64,000 nt of DNA, taken from the NCBI GenBank assembly GCA_963978905.1, contig OZ022257.1, forward strand, positions 36,361,919-36,425,918, read 5' to 3'. A model generated the notes under the pieces. The model searched no databases. It was not told the origin of the DNA and saw only the letters and a list, made by a program, of their open reading frames with translations. This DNA comes from Trichostrongylus colubriformis. Its lineage: Eukaryota; Nematoda; Chromadorea; Rhabditida; Trichostrongylidae. Of this stretch, positions 42,930 to 53,059 are shown piece after piece (position 1 is the first letter of the stretch; each line of letters starts with the position of its first letter). The translations under genes and the position numbers were made by a program.

Positions 42930-45900
42930 TCCTTTATTCTTATCCTTTATTTTCTCCTTAGTCTCCCGTCCTTTCAATTATACAGTCCTGACCCATACTC
43001 CGCTGTAATCAGATCCTTATATAATAGAACTGCTACAATTGCACAGCGACCGTGAATCACCATGGCGCTACGCTTGGCTGGACTTCTGCTAGCGCTTCCA
43101 TTAAGATAGGTACGCTTGGTATTGGATTGTTTTTTTGTGTCAAAAATGGCTTCCGATTGATCTTCATAATATAGGATAGGGCCAAAGAAAAGGGCCTGTC
43201 CTATGTTATAAAAAAGAAAAATTACCAAAGAAAAGTGCGATTTTGCATGATACGCCAGACCGAACGTCCAATTTTGAGCTGCAGTTCTCGTAGGAGGATT
43301 GTGAACGAGAGGCCTCATTTTTGGCGTCTTAGTTTTTTTCTCAATGTCGTTCATTAGTGAGTAAAATAACGCCCGCACTTTCATTAATGAGGGCGATTGC
43401 GCGCTTGCATTTCATCGTCGAATGTGCCGTTAATTTGATGCAATTTGTGCAATTTTAGCGCCCTCACCGATTTGAGTGAAAGAGAAACAATTAAATCTTT
43501 CCGAGATAAGTGATCACACATGAGACGTTACCTTTCATCACCTTATTGCAATGAATTTTTCCTTCATGCTGCTTTTGTGATCTATTATTCTTTGTTTGCG
43601 TTCTCATTACCATTCTGTGCATAATGTACATTCGGAATTTGAAAAAAAAATATATTGGTGCTTATCATGCTTGACTACTGCTTGATAGATGTGTGCCATT
43701 AGAACAGAAAGATCGCTTCTCGGCATCCAGCGTGCGACGCGATTAGCGAGTTAGGGGCGCCATAGTAAATGGGTCCTGAAGCGATAATCGTTCTTGGACC
43801 CAGCTTATACGTACCCCTTATCTCGCAGCCAATGCGTTGCATGCCATATGCGATGCAGCTACGGAATGTTTCTGTCCTAGCGGCACACACCTCTGCTTCA
43901 TCAATAATGCCTGACTCCTATCACATCCCCTTTCTGCCCCTCTGATACTTATATGGAAGACTCAGCTTGTGTGCGGATTTGTAAGGCTGTCAGTTCTACT
44001 GATCTTTGCTGGATCAATACAATTCTCTGACAGTTTTTGGTTATTTCTGCCTGCGTGTTTGCATTTCGAATTTCCACATAGGTCCGCTTTGGAAGAAAAT
44101 TCTCCGACTTGCGGCGAGGTAGGAGCGAGCCAGGAGCGCCGGATTAGGTGGTCCGAAATCGATGACAGTGTCTCAGGCCTTGTTTGAGGTGTAACCGCTA
44201 TTAGAACCAACTATTACGGCCCCTAGCTCGCACACTTTATGTCGCGCGCCACACGTGGCCACGCGAGTTTTCTGACCCAGTGGCACACATGCATATTTCC
44301 TCCCACAGTCAGCGATTACATCCACTCAGAGTAGTAGGGGAAACCGATGGCTCTAAGTGGTGACAAATTAAGCGGTCCTTGAGCATCAATCACAGGCGAT
44401 TCATGATTGAGACTACATCCTCTCATCACGATGTGAAAGGCACTTTCGACGATAGCGACGTTGCCACGGCCAGCAAGCATATGCAAAAAAAAGAAAAATA
44501 GCTGTTGAGTCTATGTAACAGGGAAATCAATGATAATGTGATAACATGAAGTATTATATAATGGTGCACATCTATCGAAAAGATTCCAAAAATTTCTCGG
44601 GAAATCACTAAGAGGGCAAGGCACACCATCAATGTTTCCGGATCGTTTTGTCTCATCGAAAATATGTACACTTACTTTAACAAGGGAGGTGCTATGGCCC
44701 GCATTTACTTTTTATCCATTCCCGCACTATGTTGTGAAGGTGGTGCGTTTCCCCCGCAACATGCTGTAATTGTCTTTTTATAGTAGAAATCCTTATTTGA
44801 GATTTATACACAGTGGTTGTAATTTGTATAGTGAAAGTCAGTCCAAAAGCATTCTATCGATACGGTATGACCGTGATCACGAACAAGGTCAGACGTGAGT
44901 CAACGTCGATGAGTCGATCGTGCTCTGGGTTGTGAAAAGGGATAGGGTCATAGTTGCATATATTCGTCGACCACTCTTCGACGACTTTTCGGTTAATCAG
45001 TCGATAATCCAGGAGATGGTCATACTTCCCAAAATTCCCTTGAGAATGTGAAGGAGAACCTGAATGAAGGAGTCAAAAACCCGAGAAACATGACCCTCTC
45101 CCCGTTATTGGTTCCCGAAGCGGGCGAGCCTTGCTGAAAAAAAAGGACCGCAATCGTTGGAAAAGACGCCTCCTCCGAAACCTCGAGGCGTTTCTACCAC
45201 CTGGAATTTTGCTACATATAGTCTTTCCAGAGCTGTAGCTCTTATTTGGGTGAGTTGCATCGAGAGTTCCCGTTACCCACCCTACCCTTATCACTGGCCT
45301 TTATGACGTAACGCCATTGTCCCCCTCCTACCGTGATTATGCTGATAGGATGGACTCGATTACAGTACGTTATAAAAGCAATTACAGGTTGGTGATTCTA
45401 AAGTTTTCGCCATGGCACAGCTCATCATGACGGTATCACAAAAATGCGAAGGAAAATAGTAGAAAATTACAATTGATTTGCCCAGAATCGGAGCCTGTGG
45501 CAACTTTCCACAGTAGTTGCTTTCTATCAGAGAGGAAATGGCCGAAATTGAGGTCACTTTATCCTAGGTCTTTCTGCTGCAACTGTGCTTACCATTGAAC
45601 ACGCAAAAATCGATTCTGTAGGGAAGCTTTTTTGCAATGAATTTTGAAAACTTTAACTCACAGGTATGTAAGCTTGACGGATAATAACTTCTCTGTTTGC
45701 ATTTTTCTGGATGGATCGTTTTTAGTTAAACCAAATGCAGACACTTAATCTCATATCTGAATGCCTTTGTATTGATGGAAATTTCGATTTCCATTGAGAA
45801 GCTCAAACCAGTTGCTGGTGCATTGCACTGTTAGCACACTGGAAGAATCAAATGAGTTTTTGCCATTCGCCAAAACACCACTCGCATTCGAGAGGATTGA

Positions 45901-46050
45901 GAGTATAATGGGTTATGGTTATACACTGATTTCAAGACCGCATCTGTTGCACGAAGATGCTTTTCCATTCCCGGGCAGTCATTAATTGCTGAGGAATCCG
46001 CTGCTTAGATTCTCTGCTCGACACTACTACGGGTTTTGCCAACCCATTGT
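42930..46050. other. No supported gene
   Basis: The longest frames (42974-43384 minus, 136 codons; 43962-44210 minus; 45073-45294 minus; 45794-45985 plus) have no recognisable domain. The first is the longest non-repeat frame here and ends in a basic region, but I see no splice signals. Nothing repeated from elsewhere was noticed. Confidence 0.35.
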
Positions 46051-46056
46051 AACTGT

Positions 46057-46377
46057 TTAGTTTTGGTTCAGAGCGTGCGCATTTTGACGACTCATTAATA
46101 CTCCTGTCGGATGGATACGGGAGATGTGGATGAACGATTCTGTGTAGATGATCATCTGACATCTGGATTCTTGTCGTCGCAACCAATACTTTGCTTCTTC
46201 TAGCGCCTCCGATTCGAATGGGAAATGAATCCATTTCCCATCGATACCACTGTCCGGGCATGCATTATCGTGCATTAGGTCACCTCACTTACTGACCACT
46301 CTGGGTTATCGAAATATTATAGTATACATGTACCTTGCCTTTTTCATAGTGCTTTGTCGTAATTTTAAATATCGTAG
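46057..46377 (-). CDS. Candidate two-exon 3' end of an unrecognised gene
   Basis: The minus-strand model joins 46377-46293 and 46249-46057. The first exon follows the acceptor GAGTTTTTAG and ends at the consensus donor GTAAGTGAG. The second follows GGACAG after a 43 nt intron, typical of short nematode introns, and ends at TAA. The frame is continuous across the junction. The peptide reads TIFKITTKHYEKGKVHVYYN then ISITQSGH, and continues GIDGKWIHFPFESEALEEAK and RRQESRCQMIIYTESFIHIS. Composition and codon use look coding. Family is unknown. Upstream exons may lie at 46450-47720; a competing minus frame at 45932-46261 overlaps the second exon. Confidence 0.35.
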
Positions 46378-46404
46378 CTAAAAACTCTAGCAGAAGGATA
46401 ATTG

Positions 46405-46461
46405 AAAAATAGGAATTCAATTATCCATGGATAAACCATGGATAATTGAGTTCCTATTTTT
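46405..46461. repeat. Perfect-looking 26 bp hairpin with 5 nt loop
   Basis: The arms 46405-46430 and 46436-46461 pair with one mismatch around the loop ATAAA. The stem contains AATTATCCATGG. It lies just upstream of the exon at 46293-46377. It could be a tiny MITE or a stem-loop RNA. Confidence 0.75.
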
Positions 46462-47378
46462 GTGCCTTAAAAACAGAAATTAGGTGAGTAAAAGCGATTT
46501 TGTGTAGATTTCTGCAACCAATTTTAAGCACACTTTGACAGCATGTCATGTGTTCACGGCTGTTGATAGGTGCAGTCGGCAACAGAAAAATATTCAGAGA
46601 AAAACAACTGTGTTCATAGGTTTCCATCACCATCCTAACGAAGCAAATACCCACTGATTTGTCATGATTTACTCGGCGTTTTTTTTCCACTGTCACTTAT
46701 CCACATCTTTGGTTTTTTTTATCTTTTAATTGAGAAAAATTTAAACCATCAAAACAGTTTTCATATGTCGAGTTACCGACAGGGCTCAATCCTCTAAAGG
46801 CCATATGTATCTACACATCACCCTCTCATAACAGCAAGTGTCATACTTTATTCCGATGCCTTCGTACCCCGCGTTGTGAAATTTGTACAATTATCATGAC
46901 AACACACTGTATTTATTTTTTGTTGTTTATATGTGTGTTACTGTATCATTATATATATGACACTGCTCAATTCTCAAATGCCGAAAATGTCTTAGTGGTT
47001 GTTGCAGCGTGAAAACATATCGACGGAAAGTAAATTAGAGGATTTTGAGGAACTGTGTAAGCCCAAAATCATAGATGGATCAACGCACGCAAAGAGCCAT
47101 GGCATTTTGGCGGCCACTACCCAGCTGGATTTATGTATTTTCTATGCCTTCTGATTAATTGACACTCGTTTATATCGGAAAGAAAAGGTTAGAGCTGTGA
47201 ATCGTAACGAAGCCTATGCTCATATGTAGTTGCTCAGTTATGTCTCCACGCGCTGAACCGAGGACTAGTTGTAAGATCCTACCAGATGTTCGTTCTAATA
47301 AAATGCGTCTTTGACGCGCACCATACGGTTCCTTACGTCTTTCCGATTACTCTTTATGTGTTCACCTTTAAGCACGTA

Positions 47379-47720
47379 TTAAGCGCGCACATGTTCTTTA
47401 CAACAACCAGCAAAAAGAAACATATTAGAATCAGACAGTAAAAAAGCCTGCATGCACAGGTTGTAGTTGTAGTACACAGCGTGGATGTTAGAGATATTGT
47501 TTTCTAAGTGAATATTGTATATCGCAATTTGAGCTTCGCGGATTTGTCCCTCGGAGTAAGGTTTTTTGAGTATAACTGAATGAACGAAGGAACAATCAGT
47601 TCGATCAGTGTAGAGATAAGAGGAGGTATGAGACATGTTCACTCCTTTTACCCTCAATAGCAAAGAAGGCAAGCGAGGGCGGAAGCGGTATTGCCAGCGG
47701 TTTGCTTTGAGCTTATTCAT
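47379..47720 (-). CDS. Candidate coding exon or short gene, unrecognised
   Basis: An ATG-to-TAA frame of 113 codons on the minus strand. Codon use is coding-like, with many C-ending codons (TAC, AAC, ATC, TTC), and the middle peptide is strongly protein-like (SVILKKPYSEGQIREAQIAI then YNIHLENNISNIHAVYYNYN). A TTTCAAG acceptor-like site lies 18 nt upstream of the ATG. It could be a separate short gene or an exon of the gene ending at 46057. A frame this long can also arise by chance in this window. Confidence 0.3.
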   Translation of the reverse strand: MNKLKANRWQYRFRPRLPSLLLRVKGVNMSHTSSYLYTDRTDCSFVHSVILKKPYSEGQIREAQIAIYNIHLENNISNIHAVYYNYNLCMQAFLLSDSNMFLFAGCCKEHVRA

Positions 47721-48089
47721 GAATCATTTTTCAACAAAATCTTGAAAGCCTTGCTAAGCAGCATTAGTGGACGTTTTGGCAAGCTGTATTACGAATGTTC
47801 AACTATGCAAAATCCTATGCTGCAATGGAGTTCCGGCGGCAGCAGTGAAAAACATCCTGTTTGAGTTTTCCAAGTTTTTAGGACCAGTATTTTCGGTGCC
47901 TCTGCCTCCACCCGTTATTCAGGCTCTTTCAAGCGTATGCATCGTAATCATCGAAAGTTTACCAGATCTTGCTATTTTAGCCCTATCTATTCTTCAAAAT
48001 ATGTACTTGCTCAACTTTTCAAATTTTAACCTTTTCAAATCTTATCCTGAATGAAACGATTATCGATTTTTGATCACACGTTTTGATAG

Positions 48090-48277
48090 CTGCACAGGAA
48101 GTTGTTGATAGGATGCTGAGTTATCAAAGTTATCAAGTTAGTAGGGTAAGATCAGCATCATCAATAATCATCAATGGGCATTATTTCGTTCAGCCTTCAC
48201 CTTCACAGTTTGATGCCAATGTTGGCCAACCCGCACAACGCGATATGTACCTACTACGTGCAACCGCTACGTGGTAA
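48090..48277 (+). CDS. Candidate terminal exon, unrecognised
   Basis: After an acceptor-like CGTTTTGATAG the plus frame runs 62 codons to TAA. It reads AAQEVVDRMLSYQSYQVSRV, then NGHYFVQPSPSQFDANVGQP, and ends MYLLRATATW. Composition is protein-like. The preceding open frame (47767-48054 plus, hydrophobic, with LPPPVIQALSS) does not join it in phase at any obvious donor. Confidence 0.25.
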
Positions 48278-48304
48278 ATATGCCAGAAGTTGAGGAATGG
48301 CAAA

Positions 48305-48378
48305 AGGGATCTCGTTAGTGCAATGGATTCGCACAGATGCCCGGAAAGCATAGAATGTAGGTTCGAGTGGGAAGCAAT
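48305..48378 (+). repeat. tRNA-like SINE unit
   Basis: TAGTGCAATGGATTCGCA matches the pol III A box (TRGYNNARNNG), and GGTTCGAGTGG is near the B box, separated by GCCCGGAAAGC, the same anticodon-arm-like stem seen at 12538. It could be a decayed tRNA-Arg. The acceptor stem is not convincing. Confidence 0.5.
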
Positions 48379-48544
48379 TCTTATAAGTCAACGTCCTCGT
48401 GACTAGGAATAAAATTGGCCTTGACAAATATCAGAAGAAAAGTAGCTTGAAAGCGCTTAAAAGCTCAAAACTTCATACCGAGCAAATGTACTACTTATTG
48501 CAATCTCCTAAGACCGATCTGCACGTGAGTAGCGCCTGGAGTCA

Positions 48545-48730
48545 TTTAAAGGCACCGGGAGGGGGGCGAGGGAGGAATAACGTTTACAAAAACAATGGCG
48601 TCTGAAAACAAACATATGGGTTCCGTAGACACAAAGTGTAACGAAACCGGCGTTGAAAAACGCGCCATAGGGCGCTATTTGCCCCCAGGGCGCGCTTCCG
48701 TCCGAACTGCAAGCTTCCATGGCCGAGCCA
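48545..48730 (+). repeat. Dispersed repeat family A, partial copy
   Basis: It starts TTAAAGGCACCGGGAGGGG, as at 52120 and 39030, and retains GTGTAACGAAACCGGCGTTG and the GCGCTATTTGCC stretch. It lacks the 3' TTTTCGCC and ACATTGCTG portion. Confidence 0.5.
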
Positions 48731-48877
48731 CGCTTCGTTCATTTTAAAGCTTGTCTTCGGCCTGATGTAACCTTATTTTTGAATTATTTCCTCTTTAGAC
48801 TGTTTTCTAGTGACATATTTTACCTGTTTACTTATGGATCTTCTTAATTGTCATTTCTATACCTGAAAATCTCAGAA

Positions 48878-49118
48878 GGGTCAAATAAAGTCGGGGGGAG
48901 ACGCAACTTTGCGTCGACGTCGAAGCTCCTTCCCCTTACTAGGCTTAGGCTAAAATTGATATCTTCTCCTCCCACATCAAAAAGCATCTGTCAAAGCAAA
49001 CGTCTCAGCTGCTTGAGCCTAACCCTAGGAAGGGAAAGAAGCTTTGACGTGGGTGAAAATTTTGCGTTTCCCCCTCCGCTCCCCCCCCCCCCCCCCCCCC
49101 CCCGACTTTATTTGACCC
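48878..49118. repeat. 241 bp fold-back MITE with poly-C run
   Basis: The ends are GGGTCAAATAAAGTCGGGGG and the complement CCCGACTTTATTTGACCC, and the arms remain alike inward to about CCTTACTAGGCTTAGG. The right arm has a 23 nt C-run (49081-49103) where the left has six G, so the homopolymer has expanded. No target duplication is obvious. Confidence 0.8.
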
Positions 49119-49119
49119 G

Positions 49120-49335
49120 TAAGTACATCCAGAAACAATATAAGAAAGAACAAAGTAAAAACTAAAAGGAAAAAACAAATCTATAATAGAACCATCTTCT
49201 CTTGGCACCATGCCAAGGCGTCAATTTGGCGAGTTTGTGCAATGGCGGCCACTCAAACTCGTCCACACTACGTCTGTTCTACAGAAGCCAAAATTACCCC
49301 CTCCTGGTGTCTTTAATGAGTAAGTCGGCTCGGGG
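49120..49335 (+). repeat. Dispersed repeat family D, copy
   Basis: It shares with 59140-59340 (same strand) a stretch from AGAAACAATATAAGAAAGAA through GGCGTCAATTTGGCGAGTTT and CACACTACGTCTGTTCTAC to CCTCCTGGTGTCTT, about 90% identical by eye. A shorter, diverged piece lies at 51265-51360. Function is unknown. Confidence 0.7.
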
Positions 49336-49419
49336 TACTTTCTCAATGCTCTTTCAAGCCGAGCAAGTTTTTCATCACATTCCTAGCTATTTCCTCATCA
49401 AAACGTTTTTTTAGCTCCA

Positions 49420-52110
49420 CTGATTTGGCCGATATCCAATCATGTCATGCTGCCGGATCTACTTGCACTGTTGATTTAGGGTGATGCGTCAAGTGAAATA
49501 ACTCTCACAGTCCGTCTATCATATTACCATCATCCATTTGGATTATTTATTTATTCACTTCTTTTTTACACTCTATAATGCGCCATGCAACCAATCAATT
49601 TATCATCTTTTTTCGCGACTACTCTTCAAACTCTTATTCAGTCATCACTTTTTCCATCCCTGTGTCCTGGGTGAACTACTGGAGCGCTAGCGCTATCTTC
49701 GACCCTTCTCAACGTCTATAGGCTATGGATACGTTCATGATGCCTTGCGATAAGTCACCATCAAGCGATTGAAGCACCTCTCCCCAAGAACCGAAGAAGA
49801 TAGATGCTTTTTACCTTTGTCGAAGCGTGGAACGATTTTGGTTCCGCTGAATGACAAAGCCTACGAACGTTCTGTGGCTCTTTTACGGGAGGCACTACAG
49901 ACCACTAATCGTGTGGCTATACCTTGTTAGGAATGCTATTTGAAACTGAAATTCCAAATATGCCTAAAATTGGAACAATTTTAATGGTTCGTTTCGCCTC
50001 TTTACCTCAGACGTATCATTGTCCTCACAATCCCCGAGGCTCCTCAGTGAGGGAGGCTGGTGAAAATCCTTGATAGTAGATACATACTTCGTAAGTTCAC
50101 TGGATTATCACTGGATTAGGTGGTTGGGTGTCAGGCTTGCTGGAAGGTAATGGGCCGTTTTCCAGCTTAATTTTTCTCAGATTAAAGCTGGAAAACGGGA
50201 TCTCAGCTTAATAGATCAAGCATCTCTTCCCTTACTTGGTATTGTGTTTACGAAGGGTTTTTAATGGTTTGCTATGCTATATTCATGGTACATTCTGACG
50301 CCATCTTGCAGATGTTAAAGACAGTGTTAGGGGTAATGTGGGTGGTAAGAAATCTCAAAAGGAGTCATTCAGTGAAAAACTACGCTCTGAAAGGCCTATG
50401 CATGGCGAAATCCCCCGCAGGAGGCGTCCCCCTTGAGCTGTGGCGGAGGTGGCCCCGTCAGGACGAGCCTCCTTGGTTTAGCGCCTCCAGGGGACGTGAT
50501 TAGTGGTTGGTCACGGTGAGGTTGGTCAAGGAAATCGGCAGGATTGAAAGTATCGCAGCGCGCTTTCTCACTTTTAGCTTGAAGCTCACAACATGAAAAT
50601 AGACGCTGTCGCGTTTCCGAACATCCCTCCATGTTTACGTCTTGGTTATGTCAGTGGAAAACCTATGCGGACTACCCGCCTCGATGGAAAGGTCGTCCGC
50701 GCCTAGAACTAACGGTGGGAAGGGGTCCTATTTCTCGGGTTTTTGACCATTTCCATCCTTTTTTTCTCCACTGTCCTGTTACTAGTCATCTCGGCTTTCA
50801 TATTCACTACTTCTTTTACTTTTTGTCTGAATTTCCCCTAAAGCTGCCTTTAATCACTTGTAATAAGATGCCAGAAAGCTCAACGTGCACCGTATTGAGC
50901 ATGTCCCATGAACAGTCGAGAATTTCCGCCACAAGAAAGGCGCAGAACAACTCAAATGAATTGCCAGCTGATAGCTCTTAAACTGCAGGCCTCAATTGAA
51001 AGAAAAATTGTTATGTTATTGTCCTTCTAAGATGATTTGACGATTTGAGCAGAAGTTTCCGCCATGAGGAAACAGTCGTGATTATTTATTGGATGATGTG
51101 TGATGATTAACGCAAAACTCTCGACGTAGAGTGCATTTCATTCCTTGCTGATGATGTGAAATATGTGAAACAACCACAGCAACAAAGTTGTAAAAGAATC
51201 ACATGAAGAATAAGCGTAAGAAAAAAGTGTACAATTAAAACCTAATGAATTTTCTTTCGACGTCTTAGCAAGGTGCCGTGTGTGCATTGCGGCAACTACA
51301 AGCCACCAACCTCCTACACCGTAAACCAAAATTGCCCTCCTTCCTGCGTCTTTGAACCACTAGATTTCTCTGTTTGGAGCTATCTAGCAAGGAATCAGAG
51401 AGGTGAAAATAGACTACAGGTCACAACTAGCATGGCTATGCGGATTAGCACTATGCGCGGCGCACCGTCTTATCTTCAAGTCACAGTTTGAGAGGTTTCG
51501 TGAGGGCAAAGGCTCCACCATCGCAGTTTGTCTAAATATTGATTCGTGTTTTTTCCAACACTTCGAAAAAACGCTACCATTCTAAAGTACATCGTTTTGC
51601 GGGCCCGTACTTTTCAGCCCTCTTAGCCTTTGACGGTGACCCAGCTGGGCCTTTTCATCCTTGCAAAAAATATTAGATGTTTGATTTACACATTTGACGC
51701 ATTATCATCCTAGCCCAGGACGGTCTTAGAAGCACAGTTCGTGTCCTGGAATATGGCAAATTTTCATCCCATCGTCCCATCACAAACCTCTCCCTTGGAG
51801 GAGGGTAATCACCATGTAAAATTGAAGTACTCGTAACAGAGGCTCAGTCCAAAGTATGTTGTTGTTGTTGGTGGACCCTTGATATAGATGCAGATGTAAA
51901 TGTGAATGGGGTTTTGATGTGTAACATGTTTACCAGTGCGACATGACGAGTGTCAGGATCCTGTGTGGCAACGCTTCCGATTTCAGATACGCGACAGCCC
52001 GCAACAACAATTATGCATCATCTGTGCTTATATCAGTAGTATTCCTCATTCATATTCGTACAGATCCCTTTTGCTAGCTTGCTGGCTTGATTTCCTGCCA
52101 CCCTCCATCG
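49420..52110. other. No supported gene; one hairpin
   Basis: A hairpin at 50155-50198 pairs CCGTTTTCCAGCTTAAT with ATTAAAGCTGGAAAACGG (one bulge). GC-rich 50400-50520 carries overlapping open frames (50264-50503 plus, 50396-50632 minus) with no domain. The 51265-51360 piece belongs to family D. Nothing else was recognised. Confidence 0.4.
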
Positions 52111-52119
52111 GACCTTAAG

Positions 52120-52415
52120 TCGTTAAAGGCACTGGGAGGGGTAAGAGAAAAATGGAAGCTGTGAATACATGTTTTCTGAAAACGATACTTCCACTTCTGA
52201 AGAAGTGATGTGTAGCGGAACTTGCATTCAAAATACGCAGCATGAGTTTTATCACGATTACGGAGACTGCGTGTCGTCCTGCAGCCGGGCGAGTTGTAGG
52301 GGATAACGAGGGGCCGGCTGATTAAGCCTCTGCCCTGTTTGCAGTCTGCCCCAGCTAGTAACGCAAAGGAACATGAGAGACAAGAGAGATTTTCGGATGC
52401 CTCCTTCACGGGCTA
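52120..52415 (+). repeat. Dispersed repeat family A, copy
   Basis: TAAAGGCACTGGGAGGGG, GTGAATACATGTTTTCTGAA, CTTCCACTTCTGAAGAAGTG, CGGGCGAGTTGTAGGGG and GGCCGGCTGATTAAGCCTC follow the family order. It ends about 35 bp before a TTAA element and lacks the usual 3' tail. Confidence 0.6.
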
Positions 52416-52452
52416 ACTTCAGCACCAGGCAAACATCTACCGTAACCCTTAA

Positions 52453-53053
52453 CACGTTGGCGACACTGCGTCCCGATGCTGGGACGCACGTTTTCTGCCG
52501 CGTGGGACAATGCGTCCCAATGGTGGGATGCAGCACGGAAAATCCCTTTTCCAACTTATTTAAAATCCACAAATGATCAATTTTGATCAACATGCACAAG
52601 AGTATCTAGGGTGAACATGGTCTGCTTACATCTTATCAATAAGTTTTTTTACACTTTGTATTGTCATCCAGCACAGGTTCGTTATCATGCTGTCGACCAA
52701 CAGATTATTAGATTAGCATTCAGCTCTGTGAAATCGTCGCAGGTATCCATAATCAGTTAGGAGATTTGTGGTCATTCAATTTTTAGTCAAGCTATTCATA
52801 CGCGTCGATTTTTTTTCACATGCCCATCACCTGGTTAAGCACTTCCCATCACTACCATGCAGTAATCCCTTACTCAAGTTCTTGAGTGGTATCTAAAGCT
52901 TCGTAGCGCTCACTACTTTGTATTAGCGCTCAAGGTACGCGCGAAATTCAGCGGGTTTGGAAGGGTAATATCAAAAATCCCAATGCTGGGACGCAATTCT
53001 CGGCAAGGGGGGCGCGCGTTGTCCCACGCAGCGGACACGCGGTCGCCAACGTT
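52453..53053. mobile_element. TTAA-flanked non-autonomous DNA element (piggyBac-like), copy 3
   Basis: It is bounded by TTAA at 52449-52452 and 53054-53057. The ends are CACGTTGGCGACACTGCG and, inverted, AACGTTGGCGACCGCGTG. Sub-terminal palindromic GCTGGGACGC blocks are shared with the copies at 6119 and 7853. This 601 bp copy is the cleanest and lacks the internal fold-back seen in copy 1. Confidence 0.82.
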
Positions 53054-53059
53054 TTAAGG

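Noticed and set aside
46240..46275. HDNACPDSG read as a mariner catalytic motif
   Set aside because: No other mariner sequence surrounds it, and no terminal repeats are present; taken as a coincidence within or upstream of an exon.
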